Positions 1 to 8,392 of a stretch of DNA of 64,000 nt are shown here, one piece after another (position 1 is the stretch's first letter; every line of letters starts with the position of its first letter). Under the pieces are notes generated by a model, which worked only from the letters and a program-made list of their open reading frames with translations, was not told the origin of the DNA and searched no databases. The DNA lies in contig NZ_PYBV01000021.1 in NCBI RefSeq assembly GCF_003205615.1, positions 124,001 to 188,000 of the forward strand, read 5' to 3'. Origin of the DNA: Micromonospora arborensis. Its GTDB lineage: Bacteria; Actinomycetota; Actinomycetes; Mycobacteriales; Micromonosporaceae. A program made the translations under genes and the position numbers.

Positions 1-714
1 GGTCATCAGCAGGCTCAACCAGGCCACCTCGTCGTCGTCCAGCCGCTCACCGCGGCGTTGCCGACGTTGGGCCTCGCGGACCGCCGCGACCCCGGCGGAG
101 TACATCGTCCGGCTGCCGAGCAGGTCCTCCGGGGGCGCCTGTTCCAGCAACTCGGTCAGTCGGAGCCGAGCGCGGGCGGTGGCCGCGCTCGCCGCCTCCC
201 GGGCCGGGCCGTCCACCGGTGACACCTGCGCCACGAGAGCGGCCCGGTCGGGGAGTGCGACCTGGCCGGCGAAGACCGCCGAGGCGGTCACCGGGTTGGC
301 GACCGGGTCGTAGCGCCGCCCCTCGGGCGGGCAGCAGTCGGGCTCGGTGCACAGGTAGGACCACCACCGGCCCTCGGTCACCCGCAGCGCGTCGAGCACC
401 TCCAAGCCGGCAGCGCCCAGTGCGGCGCGCACCGCGTCCACGGCCGGAGTGACACGGTCGGGCGGCCCGTAGCCGACCACGGTGGCGGCATCCGCCCCCT
501 GCCGGCGGATCACGGCGGCCAGGTGCCGGGCGCGCTCGACGAGATCGGCCGACGGGTCGGGCAGGTCTGCGCGGGCGGCGAAGATGATCTGCCGGCCGAG
601 CAACGCCACGGCGACCACGCTGTCGGTGGGATGGAAGCCGAGCAGGTACGGCACAGCGGCGATCAGGTCGGCGGGCGAGCGGACGGCGAGCTGGGGGCGT
701 TCGGTCGAGGTCAT
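1..714 (-). CDS. DUF4192 domain protein, 3' end outside window
   Basis: The reading frame is open for 238 codons from an ATG at 712-714 to the left edge, so the N-terminus is complete and the C-terminus is missing. The protein begins MTSTERPQLAVRSPADLIAA, followed by a segment reading PYLLGFHPTDSVV. That opening is typical of the actinobacterial DUF4192 family, whose function is unknown. Further on it has CTEPDCCPPEG, a cysteine cluster also common in the family. No signal peptide or membrane segment is visible. It is transcribed away from the kinase-like gene on its right across a 173-base gap. The family call rests on recalled motifs; no role can be inferred from context. Confidence 0.8.
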   Translation of the reverse strand, partial: MTSTERPQLAVRSPADLIAAVPYLLGFHPTDSVVAVALLGRQIIFAARADLPDPSADLVERARHLAAVIRRQGADAATVVGYGPPDRVTPAVDAVRAALGAAGLEVLDALRVTEGRWWSYLCTEPDCCPPEGRRYDPVANPVTASAVFAGQVALPDRAALVAQVSPVDGPAREAASAATARARLRLTELLEQAPPEDLLGSRTMYSAGVAAVREAQRRQRRGERLDDDEVAWLSLLMT

Positions 715-771
715 GGCGGAAGCCTGCGGCGGGCCGACCCGGCTCCGCCGCCCCTGTGGACGACACGCGGC

Positions 772-780
772 TTATCCACA
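772..780 (-). other. DnaA-box-like 9-mer
   Basis: TTATCCACA on the plus strand is a perfect match to the classical DnaA box. It lies in the gap between two divergent genes, with a weaker related site (TGTGGACGA) about 15 bases to its left. A single 9-mer can occur by chance. It is listed because three more exact copies lie in other intergenic regions of this window. Confidence 0.3.
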
Positions 781-887
781 GTTACTCAGCGTGTTCTCCC
801 TGCTCATCCCGCACCCACGGGTCCCGAAAGAGAGCCGATGTCCTCGGGCGGCGGCGTGGTGTCGTGGGGAGCGGTTACCGTGCGCTG

Positions 888-1799
888 ATGGACCTGGCGT
901 ACCTGCGCGCACACCCGGCACACCTGCCGACCTTCCGGACCCACCAGCGGATCCGGGAGACGCCGGTCGCCGGTGGGCAGATCTGCGCCGCCGCTCGGCT
1001 CACCCTGGACGACGGCCACTCGGTCTTTGCCAAGTCCTGGCCGGAGGGGGCCGGGCGGCCGGCGCCGGAGGGTTTCTTCGCCGCCGAGGCGGCCGGCCTC
1101 CGTTGGCTGCGGGAGGCCGACGCGGTCGGCGTACCCGAGGTGATCGTGGCGTTGCCCGACCTGCTGGCGCTCGACTGGGTGGAGCCCGGCGAGCCGACGC
1201 CGGAGGCCGCGGAACGCTTCGGCCGGGAGTTGGCCGACCTGCACCGGGCGGGTTCAGCCGCCTTCGGTGCGACCTGGCCGGGTTTCATCGGGTCACTTCC
1301 ACAAGACAACACCCCCGCCGACGGGCCGTGGTCGACGTGGTTCACCGAGCGACGCCTCTCCCCCTACCTGCGCCGCTCGGTCGACGGAGGCGCGTTGACC
1401 AGCGCCGACGCCATGCTGGTCGAGCAGGTGATGGATCAGGTCGGCGGGCTCGGCGGCGACGAGCCGCCCGCACGCATCCACGGCGACCTGTGGCCGGGCA
1501 ACGTGCTGTGGGGCTTCGACCGGGCCTGGCTTGTCGACCCGGCGGCGCACGGCGGGCACCGCGAGACCGATCTGGCCCAGCTCGCACTCTTCGGCGGCAT
1601 CCCCTATCTGGATCGGGTGCTGGCCGCCTATCAGGAAAGTTGGCCGCTACCGGAGGGCTGGCGCGAACGGGTGCCGCTGCACCAACTGCATCTGCTGCTC
1701 GTGCACACCGCGCTCTTCGGCGGCGGTTACCGAGATGCGGTCGTCCAAACCGCCCGTGCCGTCCTGGGCCGGGCCGAGCGCGCTACGGTCGACAGGTGA
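888..1799 (+). CDS. Fructosamine kinase family protein
   Basis: The 303-residue product looks like the fructosamine-3-kinase / aminoglycoside phosphotransferase fold. Members phosphorylate sugars attached to amines, starting deglycation of glycated proteins or small molecules. The catalytic loop is visible as IHGDLWPGNVLW, and the metal-binding segment as LVDPAAHGGHRETDL. Length fits the family. The ATG at 888 is chosen because the protein-like sequence (MDLAYLRAHPAHLPTF) begins there. An in-frame start at 756 would add 44 residues of arginine- and serine-rich sequence that look like translated noncoding DNA. The stop overlaps the GTG of moaA (GTGA), so the two are probably co-transcribed, although no biochemical link to molybdopterin is evident. 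The actual substrate is unknown. Confidence 0.82.
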   Translation: MDLAYLRAHPAHLPTFRTHQRIRETPVAGGQICAAARLTLDDGHSVFAKSWPEGAGRPAPEGFFAAEAAGLRWLREADAVGVPEVIVALPDLLALDWVEPGEPTPEAAERFGRELADLHRAGSAAFGATWPGFIGSLPQDNTPADGPWSTWFTERRLSPYLRRSVDGGALTSADAMLVEQVMDQVGGLGGDEPPARIHGDLWPGNVLWGFDRAWLVDPAAHGGHRETDLAQLALFGGIPYLDRVLAAYQESWPLPEGWRERVPLHQLHLLLVHTALFGGGYRDAVVQTARAVLGRAERATVDR

Positions 1800-2809
1800 G
1801 CGTCGCCCCGGGGACCGACGGCGTCCTCGTCGACCGGTACGGCCGCGTCGCTCGGGACCTGCGTGTGTCCCTCACTGACAAGTGCAACCTGCGCTGCACC
1901 TACTGCATGCCGGCCGAGGGGCTGCCCTGGCTGGCCGGCCCGGAGGTGCTGACCGACGAGGAAGTCGTCCGGCTGGTCCGGGTGGCCGTCGAGCGGCTCG
2001 GCGTGACCGAGGTGCGGTTCACCGGCGGTGAGCCGCTGATCCGGCCCGGGTTGCTCGGCATCGTGACCGCGGTCGCCGCGCTCGAACCCCGCCCACGCAT
2101 CTCGCTCACCACCAACGGCATCGGCCTGGACCGGCTGGCACCCGCGTTGCGCGAGGCCGGCCTGGACCGGGTGAACGTCTCACTGGACACCCTCGACCCG
2201 GCCCGGTTCACCACGCTCACCCGCCGTCCTCGCCTGGACGCGGTGCTGGCCGGGCTCGCCGGGGCGGCAGCCGCCGGGCTCAGTCCGGTGAAGATCAATT
2301 CTGTGCTGATGCGCGGTGTCAACGAGGACGAGGCGCCGGCCCTGCTCCGCTTCGCCGTCGACCACGACTACCAGCTGCGGATCATCGAGCAGATGCCACT
2401 GGACGCCCAGCATGGCTGGGACCGCCACACGATGGTCACCGCCGAGGAGATCCTGACCTCGCTGCGTACCGTCTTCGATCTCAGCCCCGACCCGGCCGAG
2501 CGCGGCGCCGCGCCGGCGGAGACCTGGCTGGTCGACGGCGGCCCCGCGCGGGTCGGTGTGATCGCCAGCGTCACCCGCCCGTTCTGCGGCGACTGCGACC
2601 GCACCCGGCTCACCGCGGACGGCCAGGTCCGCGCCTGCCTCTTCGCCACCGAGGAGTCCGACCTGCGCGCGGCGCTGCGCGCCGGCACGGACGACGACGA
2701 GCTGGCCCGGCGTTGGCGGACGGCGATGTGGGGAAAGCGCGCCGGGCACGGCATCGACGACCCGACCTTCCTCCAACCGACCCGGCCGATGTCCGCGATC
2801 GGAGGTTGA
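1796..2809 (+). CDS. moaA: GTP 3',8-cyclase MoaA
   Basis: This radical SAM enzyme starts molybdenum cofactor synthesis by rearranging GTP to 3',8-cyclo-GTP, with MoaC completing cyclic pyranopterin monophosphate. The 337-residue product has the N-terminal SAM cluster CNLRCTYC (C30, C34, C37) and the second Fe-S site FCGDCDRTRLTADGQVRAC (C264, C267, C281). It ends in the conserved Gly-Gly (SAIGG). The GTG start at 1796 overlaps the upstream stop. The frame stays open far upstream, but that part is arginine-rich shadow sequence. moaD follows after 3 bases. moaC, mogA, moeA and moaE are at 15.5-18.2 kb, so the pathway is split between two loci. Confidence 0.95.
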   Translation: MSVAPGTDGVLVDRYGRVARDLRVSLTDKCNLRCTYCMPAEGLPWLAGPEVLTDEEVVRLVRVAVERLGVTEVRFTGGEPLIRPGLLGIVTAVAALEPRPRISLTTNGIGLDRLAPALREAGLDRVNVSLDTLDPARFTTLTRRPRLDAVLAGLAGAAAAGLSPVKINSVLMRGVNEDEAPALLRFAVDHDYQLRIIEQMPLDAQHGWDRHTMVTAEEILTSLRTVFDLSPDPAERGAAPAETWLVDGGPARVGVIASVTRPFCGDCDRTRLTADGQVRACLFATEESDLRAALRAGTDDDELARRWRTAMWGKRAGHGIDDPTFLQPTRPMSAIGG

Positions 2810-2812
2810 GGC

Positions 2813-3067
2813 ATGGAGCCGACATCGCTGACCGTCCGCTACTTCGCCGGTGCCCGCGCCGCCGCCGGGCACCGCGAGGAGGTCATGCCCGCCGACCGGT
2901 CGCTCGACGACCTCACGGCCGAGTTGGTGCGGCGACACGGCGACCGACTCGGTGCCGTGCTGCGGGTGGCGAGTTTCCTGGTGGACGGCGTCACCTGTCA
3001 TGATCGTCAGGCACCCCTGCCGGCCGGGGCCACGATCGATGTCCTGCCCCCGTTCGCGGGCGGCTGA
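2813..3067 (+). CDS. moaD: MoaD/ThiS-like sulfur carrier, molybdopterin synthase small subunit
   Basis: This 84-residue beta-grasp protein would carry sulfur as a C-terminal thiocarboxylate, which the MoaD-MoaE molybdopterin synthase transfers to cyclic pyranopterin monophosphate. It begins MEPTSLTVRYFAGARAAAG, a standard MoaD opening, and ends in PPFAGG, the required terminal Gly-Gly. It follows moaA by 3 bases and is followed 11 bases later by the metallophosphoesterase gene. Placement next to moaA supports MoaD rather than ThiS. The partner moaE is at 15.5-15.9 kb. Confidence 0.92.
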   Translation: MEPTSLTVRYFAGARAAAGHREEVMPADRSLDDLTAELVRRHGDRLGAVLRVASFLVDGVTCHDRQAPLPAGATIDVLPPFAGG

Positions 3068-3078
3068 GGGAGGCGCAC

Positions 3079-4326
3079 ATGTTGGCGGTTCTGGGGTTCG
3101 TGGCCGTCCTGGCGCTGATCATCGGCCTCATCCACCTCTACCTGTGGAAGCGCCTCGTTCGGGACACCACCACCCCGGGCCGCTGGCGGCGGATCGGCGG
3201 GATCGCCGCACTGGTGCTGGCGCTGCTCGTGCCGGTCACCCTCGCCGGGACGCAGGCCGGGCACTACTGGCTCGCCTGGCCGGGCTACCTGTGGCTCGCG
3301 CTGATGTTCTACCTGCTGATCGTCCTGATCGTGCTGGAAGTGCCGATGCTGGTCACCCGGCTGGTGCTGCGCCGCCGGCTGACCGCCGCCGAGCCGACCA
3401 CCGCCGCGCCCGAACCGGTGTTGGTCGGCGCCGCCGGGCCACCCGAGCCGCCGTCCGCCGACGCCGTCGCGGCCCCGGACCACGACCCGGCCCGCCGGCT
3501 GCTGCTGGCCCGCGGGGCGGCCATCTTCGCCGGCCTCACCGCCACCGGCATCACGGGGTACGGCGTACGCACCGCCCTCGGCCCGCCACGCCTCGACCGG
3601 GTGCAGATCCCGCTCGCCAAGCTCCCGCGCAGCATGGACGGCCTGCGCATCGCAACCGTCTCCGACATCCACCTCGGCCCGTTGCGCGGCCGCGCACACA
3701 CCGAGCGGATCGTCGCCGCGATCAATCGGCTCGACGCGGACCTGGTCGCGGTCGTCGGTGACCTGGTCGACGGTTCGGTCGCCGAGCTCGGCCCGGCCGC
3801 GGCGCCCCTGCGGGACCTGCGCTCCCGGTACGGCAGCTTCTTCGTCACCGGCAACCACGAGTACTACTCCGGGGTGGAGGAGTGGGTCCAGGAGGTCGAC
3901 CGGCTCGGCCTGCGGGTCCTGCAGAACCGGCGACAGGAGATCCAGGCCCGGGGTGGCGTGCTCGACCTGGCCGGCGTGAACGACCTGGACGCGACGGGAG
4001 ACAGCGGCCTGGCGGCCGGGCCGGACTTCGCCGCCGCCCTCGGTGACCGCGACCCGAGCCGTCCCGTGGTGCTCCTCGCCCACCAGCCGCTGGCGGCGGT
4101 GGAGGCGGCCAGGTACGGCGTCGACCTGCAACTGTCCGGGCACACGCACGGTGGGCAGATGGTGCCGTTCAACCTGGCCGTTCGGCTGGAGCAGCCGGTG
4201 GTCAGTGGGCTCGGCGAGGTCGACGGCACGAAGGTCTACGTGACCAACGGTGCCGGCTTCTGGGGGCCGCCGGTCCGGGTCGGGGCGGAGCCGCAGATCA
4301 GTCTGGTCGAGTTGCGCTCGGCATAG
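3079..4326 (+). CDS. Membrane metallophosphoesterase
   Basis: The 415-residue protein has about four N-terminal membrane segments within residues 1-105 and a further hydrophobic stretch near 135-160. A calcineurin-like phosphoesterase domain follows. Metal-binding motifs are in the right order: DIHLG, GDLVDG, GNHEYY, and the late GHTHGGQ. This matches the YkuE-like family of membrane-associated phosphoesterases, whose substrates are often unknown. It starts 11 bases after moaD and may be read through from that operon, although the function need not be related. The short RBS-like GAGGGAGG lies just before the ATG. The next gene starts about 60 bases after its stop. Confidence 0.87.
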   Translation: MLAVLGFVAVLALIIGLIHLYLWKRLVRDTTTPGRWRRIGGIAALVLALLVPVTLAGTQAGHYWLAWPGYLWLALMFYLLIVLIVLEVPMLVTRLVLRRRLTAAEPTTAAPEPVLVGAAGPPEPPSADAVAAPDHDPARRLLLARGAAIFAGLTATGITGYGVRTALGPPRLDRVQIPLAKLPRSMDGLRIATVSDIHLGPLRGRAHTERIVAAINRLDADLVAVVGDLVDGSVAELGPAAAPLRDLRSRYGSFFVTGNHEYYSGVEEWVQEVDRLGLRVLQNRRQEIQARGGVLDLAGVNDLDATGDSGLAAGPDFAAALGDRDPSRPVVLLAHQPLAAVEAARYGVDLQLSGHTHGGQMVPFNLAVRLEQPVVSGLGEVDGTKVYVTNGAGFWGPPVRVGAEPQISLVELRSA

Positions 4327-4387
4327 CGGACGTCACGTCCTCGCGTGGCGGCGGGCGGCCGGCGCGGCGGGCGTGACAGGATGCGGC

Positions 4388-7300
4388 GTGCCCCCGTTCA
4401 GCGCCGTACCCCCCGGTGGCCTCCCGCCATTCGTCGCGGACCTGCACATCCACTCGAAATACTCGCGCGCGTGCAGCCGCGATCTCACCCTGCCGAACCT
4501 CGCGTGGTGGGCCCGGCGTAAGGGCATCGGCCTGCTCGGCACCGGCGACTTCACGCACCCCGCCTGGTTCGACCACCTGCGGGAGACCCTGCGCCCGGCC
4601 GAGCCAGGGCTGTACCGGCTCGACGCCGAGGCGGAACGGGACGTCGCCCGCCGGCTCCCGCCCCGACTCGCCGGGACGGCGGACGCGGACCCGGTCCGGT
4701 TCATGCTGAGCGTGGAGATCTCCACCATCTACAAGCGGGACGACCGGACCCGCAAGGTGCACCACCTGATCTACCTGCCGGATCTCGACGCGGTGGCCCG
4801 GTTCAACACCGCCCTCGGGCGGATCGGCAATCTCGGCTCGGACGGCCGGCCGATCCTCGGCCTGGACTCCCGCGACCTGCTGGAGATCACCCTGGAGGCC
4901 AGCCCGGACGGTTTCCTGGTGCCGGCGCACATCTGGACGCCGTGGTTCTCCGCGCTCGGCTCGAAGTCCGGCTTCGACGCGATCGCGGACTGCTACGCCG
5001 ATCTGGCCGACCACATCTTCGCCGTGGAGACCGGCCTCTCGTCCGATCCGGCGATGAACTGGCGGGTCGGCAACCTGGACGGCTATCAACTGGTCTCCAA
5101 CTCGGACGCGCACTCGCCGCCGGCGCTGGGCCGGGAGGCGACCGTGCTGACCGCCGAGCGGAACTACTTCGCCGTCCGGGACGCGCTGCGGACCGGCGAC
5201 GGCCTGGCCGGCACCATCGAGTTCTTCCCGGAGGAGGGCAAGTACCACGCGGACGGGCACCGGCTCTGCGGGGTCAACTGGTCCCCGGAGCGCACCCGCG
5301 CGGCCGGCGGGCAATGCCCCGAGTGCGGAAAACCGCTCACCGTGGGCGTCCTCAGCCGGATCGAGGAACTGGCCGACCGACCGGCGGGGCACCGGCCGGC
5401 GCACGCCCGGGACGTCACCCACCTGGTCCCGCTGGCCGAAATCCTCGGCGAGATCAACAAGGTGGGCGCCCGGTCGAAGAAGGTGGAGGGACGACTCAAC
5501 GAACTACTGGCCGCGCTCGGCCCCGAGCTGGAGATCCTGACCACGACGCCGTTGGCCGACATCGCGCAGGCCGGTGGTGAGCTGCTCGCCGAGGGCATCG
5601 GGCGGCTACGACGAGGTGAGGTGCGCCGGGTGCCGGGTTACGACGGCGAGTACGGCGTGATCACGCTCTTCGACCCGGCGGAGCTGGGCGCTGGCACGGC
5701 GCAGGAGACGCTGTTCGACGTACCGGTGCCGGCGCAGCGCCGCCCCGCGGAGCCGCCGGCCCGCTCGACGGCCAAGCGCCCGGCGGCGAAGGCCGAGCCG
5801 AAGCGTAAGCCGGTCCCGGCTCCCGCACCGCCGATCGCGTCGCCGCCGTCCCCCCACGAGCCGTTCGAGCCGATGCTCTCCGGCATGGAGGAGGTCGGCA
5901 CCGGCCTGCTGGACCGACTGGACGCGATGCAACGGGTAGCCGCGTCCGCGCCCGGCGGCCCGCTGCTCATCGTGGCCGGGCCGGGCACCGGCAAGACCAG
6001 GACGCTCACCCACCGGATCGCGTACCTCTGCGCGGAGCTGAACGTCTTTCCCGAGCACTGCCTCGCGATCACGTTCACCCGCCGGGCCGCCGAGGAACTG
6101 CGGCACCGCCTCGACGGCCTGCTCGGCCCGGTCGCCGAGGACGTCACCGTGGGCACCTTCCACGCGCTGGGGTTGACCATCCTGCGGGAGAACGCCGACG
6201 CGGCGGGCCTGCCGGCCGACTTCCGCATCGCCGACGACGCCGAGCGGGCGGCAGCCCGGTCCGAGGCCGGCGACGACATCGCCAGCTATGCGACGCTGCT
6301 GCGCAAGCAGGATCTGGTCGACCTGGACGAGCTGGTCACCCTGCCGGTGGAGTTGCTGCGGGCCGACCGGAAGCTTGTCGAACGGTACCGGGACCGCTGG
6401 CGGTGGATCTTCGTTGACGAGTACCAGGACGTCGACGCGACGCAGTACGAGCTGTTGCGGCTGCTCAGCCCGGCGGACGGCAACCTGTGCGCGATCGGCG
6501 ACCCGGATCAGGCGATCTACTCGTTCCGGGGTGCCGACGTCGGCTACTTCCTGCGCTTCTCCGAGGACTTCACGGACGCCCGGTTGGTCCGGCTCAACCG
6601 CAACTACCGCTCGTCGGCGCCCATCCTGGCCGCAGCCGTGCAGGCCATCGCACCGTCCTCGCTGGTTCGTGGCCGGCGGCTGGACCCGGCGCGGCTCGAC
6701 CCGGAGGCCCCGCTGGTCGGGCGCTACCCGGCAGCGTCCGTCGCCGAGGAGGCCGACTTCGTGGTCCGGACCGTCGACGAACTGGTCGGCGGGCTGTCCC
6801 ACCGTTCGCTGGACACGGGCCGCATCGACGGCCGGTCGACGTCGCTGTCGTTCTCCGACATCGCCGTGCTGTACCGCACCGATGCGCAGGCCGCCCCGAT
6901 CGTCGACGCCCTCACCCGGGCCAACATCCCGGTGCAGAAGCGCTCACACGACCGGCTGCGGGACCGGCCCGGGGTGGCGGCCATCGCCCGCGAGCTGCGG
7001 CACGCCGACGGGTTGGCCGGCGCACTGGCCGCCCGGGTGCGGCTGGCCGGCCAGGTGGTCGCCGAACGGTTCGCGGTGCCCACCCTGGACGGCGCCGGCA
7101 GCACGGTCCGCCCCGAGGACGTCCGTTCGGCCGTGGACCTGCTGACCCCGCTGGCCCGACGCTGCGGCGACGACCTGGAGACCTTCCTGGCCCAGTTGGC
7201 GACCGGCGCGGAGGTGGACGCGCTCGACCCGCGCGCCGAGGCGGTCACGCTGCTCACCCTGCACGCCGCGAAGGGCCTGGAGTTTCCGGTGGTCTTCCTG

Positions 7301-7573
7301 GTCGGCGTCGAGGACGGCCTGCTGCCGTTGCGCTGGCCAGGTTCGACACCCGACGAGGACGCGGTCGCCGAGGAGCGTCGACTCTTCTTCGTCGGCCTGA
7401 CCCGGGCCCAGGACCGGCTGTACGTCAGTCACGCCGCCCGCCGCACCCGCCATGGCGCGGAGCGGGACTGTGCCCCGTCGCCGTTCCTCGGCGTCATCGA
7501 CCCGGGCCTGTTCGAGCGGTTCGGTGAGACGGAGCCACGTCGCCCCAAGGACCGCCAGCTCCGGTTGATCTGA
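4388..7573 (+). CDS. EndoQ-like PHP endonuclease fused to UvrD/Rep superfamily 1 helicase
   Basis: The 1061-residue protein has two complete enzymes. Residues 1-410 look like the EndoQ/TIGR00375 branch of PHP phosphoesterases: ADLHIHSKYSRACS, LLGTGDFTHPAW and SNSDAH. A zinc-ribbon-like set follows near 290-315 (LCGVNW then QCPECGKPLT). A proline/alanine/lysine linker covers roughly 440-490. Residues about 500-1060 are a UvrD/PcrA-type helicase with AGPGTGKT (about 530), ITFTRRAAEEL, DEYQD (about 677), GDPDQAIYSFRG, NYRS, LHAAKGLEFPVVF and RRLFFVGLTRA. EndoQ nicks DNA 5' of deaminated bases and UvrD unwinds from nicks, so a single-chain repair machine is plausible. The GTG at 4388 has AGGA six bases upstream; a GTG at 4373 is also possible. 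No other repair gene adjoins it. Confidence 0.9.
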   Translation: MPPFSAVPPGGLPPFVADLHIHSKYSRACSRDLTLPNLAWWARRKGIGLLGTGDFTHPAWFDHLRETLRPAEPGLYRLDAEAERDVARRLPPRLAGTADADPVRFMLSVEISTIYKRDDRTRKVHHLIYLPDLDAVARFNTALGRIGNLGSDGRPILGLDSRDLLEITLEASPDGFLVPAHIWTPWFSALGSKSGFDAIADCYADLADHIFAVETGLSSDPAMNWRVGNLDGYQLVSNSDAHSPPALGREATVLTAERNYFAVRDALRTGDGLAGTIEFFPEEGKYHADGHRLCGVNWSPERTRAAGGQCPECGKPLTVGVLSRIEELADRPAGHRPAHARDVTHLVPLAEILGEINKVGARSKKVEGRLNELLAALGPELEILTTTPLADIAQAGGELLAEGIGRLRRGEVRRVPGYDGEYGVITLFDPAELGAGTAQETLFDVPVPAQRRPAEPPARSTAKRPAAKAEPKRKPVPAPAPPIASPPSPHEPFEPMLSGMEEVGTGLLDRLDAMQRVAASAPGGPLLIVAGPGTGKTRTLTHRIAYLCAELNVFPEHCLAITFTRRAAEELRHRLDGLLGPVAEDVTVGTFHALGLTILRENADAAGLPADFRIADDAERAAARSEAGDDIASYATLLRKQDLVDLDELVTLPVELLRADRKLVERYRDRWRWIFVDEYQDVDATQYELLRLLSPADGNLCAIGDPDQAIYSFRGADVGYFLRFSEDFTDARLVRLNRNYRSSAPILAAAVQAIAPSSLVRGRRLDPARLDPEAPLVGRYPAASVAEEADFVVRTVDELVGGLSHRSLDTGRIDGRSTSLSFSDIAVLYRTDAQAAPIVDALTRANIPVQKRSHDRLRDRPGVAAIARELRHADGLAGALAARVRLAGQVVAERFAVPTLDGAGSTVRPEDVRSAVDLLTPLARRCGDDLETFLAQLATGAEVDALDPRAEAVTLLTLHAAKGLEFPVVFLVGVEDGLLPLRWPGSTPDEDAVAEERRLFFVGLTRAQDRLYVSHAARRTRHGAERDCAPSPFLGVIDPGLFERFGETEPRRPKDRQLRLI

Positions 7574-7628
7574 GCCTCCCGACGCCTGCGCGCCATCGGC
7601 GTGGCGCGTTCGGGCCGAGACATCTCGA

Positions 7629-7678
7629 TGAGCGATATACCTCAGAGTCATAGTTATTCCTCTGAGGTATATCGCTCA
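7629..7678. repeat. Perfect 19-bp inverted repeat, AT-rich
   Basis: The arms at 7629-7647 and 7660-7678 are perfect reverse complements separated by 12 bases. The element is much more AT-rich than its surroundings and contains GATATACCTC / GAGGTATATC. It lies between two convergent genes (helicase and peptidase). It could act as a bidirectional terminator, but it lacks the GC-rich stem and T-run of an intrinsic terminator. A protein-binding site or a repeated extragenic palindrome is equally possible. Confidence 0.75.
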
Positions 7679-7740
7679 CTACGGCGCTGGCCACCGACGA
7701 TGGCACGCTCGGTGACTATGGGCTGCGATTCCCGGTCGCG

Positions 7741-8382
7741 TCAGGCGAGGAGAACACCGAGCCAGGCGCCGGCCAGCAGGGCCGGTCCGAGGGGCAGCAG
7801 GGTGTCGCGGCGCACCCGCCGGGTGACGAGCAGACCGAGCACCAGGCCACCGTGCAGCACATGCGGCAGGAGTAGCCCGGCCAGCAGGGCGTCCCGGCCC
7901 AGCCAGCCGAGCGGCAGGCCGAGGACGGCGGCGAGCTTCACGTCCCCGAAGCCCAGCCGGGACCCGGGCAGCAGGGCCAGCAGCACGTGCGCGGCGCCCG
8001 CGACCCCGGCACCGGCCAGCGCACCGACCAGCCGGCCCGGAGTACCGGACAGCAGCGCCGCACCGGCCAGGCCGCCGAGCCCCGCCACCCCCGCCGCGAG
8101 GACCAGCGGGTCGGGCAGCCGCAGGCAGACGAGATCGACCCGGGCCAGCACCAGACCGACCGCCGCGACCGCGAGGAAGACCGGCAGCCCGGGATCGTCA
8201 CCCACGGCGACGGCGAGACTGGCAAAGACGCCGGCCGCCAGTAGCGGACTGAGCACCACCCGGGCTTCGCGCCGAGGTCGGTGCCGGGCCGACGCAGCGG
8301 TGAAGCGCCGGGCCAACCGGGGTACGACGAGGCCGACCAGTGCGCCGAGCAGCGCGACCGGCACCAGCGCGACGGCCGACAT
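7741..8382 (-). CDS. Prepilin peptidase, A24 family
   Basis: The 213-residue polytopic membrane protein has the two aspartate motifs of type IV prepilin peptidases: one in RVDLVCLRLPDPL and the GxGD motif in LGFGDVKLAA. It lacks the N-terminal cytoplasmic cysteine-rich methylase part, as do the short actinobacterial forms that process Flp/Tad-type prepilins. No pilin or tad gene is visible here, so its substrate must be encoded elsewhere. It starts 10 bases after the stop of the EamA gene, so the two are probably co-transcribed. Confidence 0.86.
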   Translation of the reverse strand: MSAVALVPVALLGALVGLVVPRLARRFTAASARHRPRREARVVLSPLLAAGVFASLAVAVGDDPGLPVFLAVAAVGLVLARVDLVCLRLPDPLVLAAGVAGLGGLAGAALLSGTPGRLVGALAGAGVAGAAHVLLALLPGSRLGFGDVKLAAVLGLPLGWLGRDALLAGLLLPHVLHGGLVLGLLVTRRVRRDTLLPLGPALLAGAWLGVLLA

Positions 8383-8392
8383 GGGCCGGACG

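Noticed and set aside
482..1795. Long in-frame extension upstream of moaA
   Set aside because: The extension is arginine-rich, overlaps the kinase-like gene in another frame, and moaA has a coupled GTG start with the usual N-terminus.
1900..2322. Minus-strand frames inside moaA
   Set aside because: They are antisense shadows of a gene with complete catalytic motifs.
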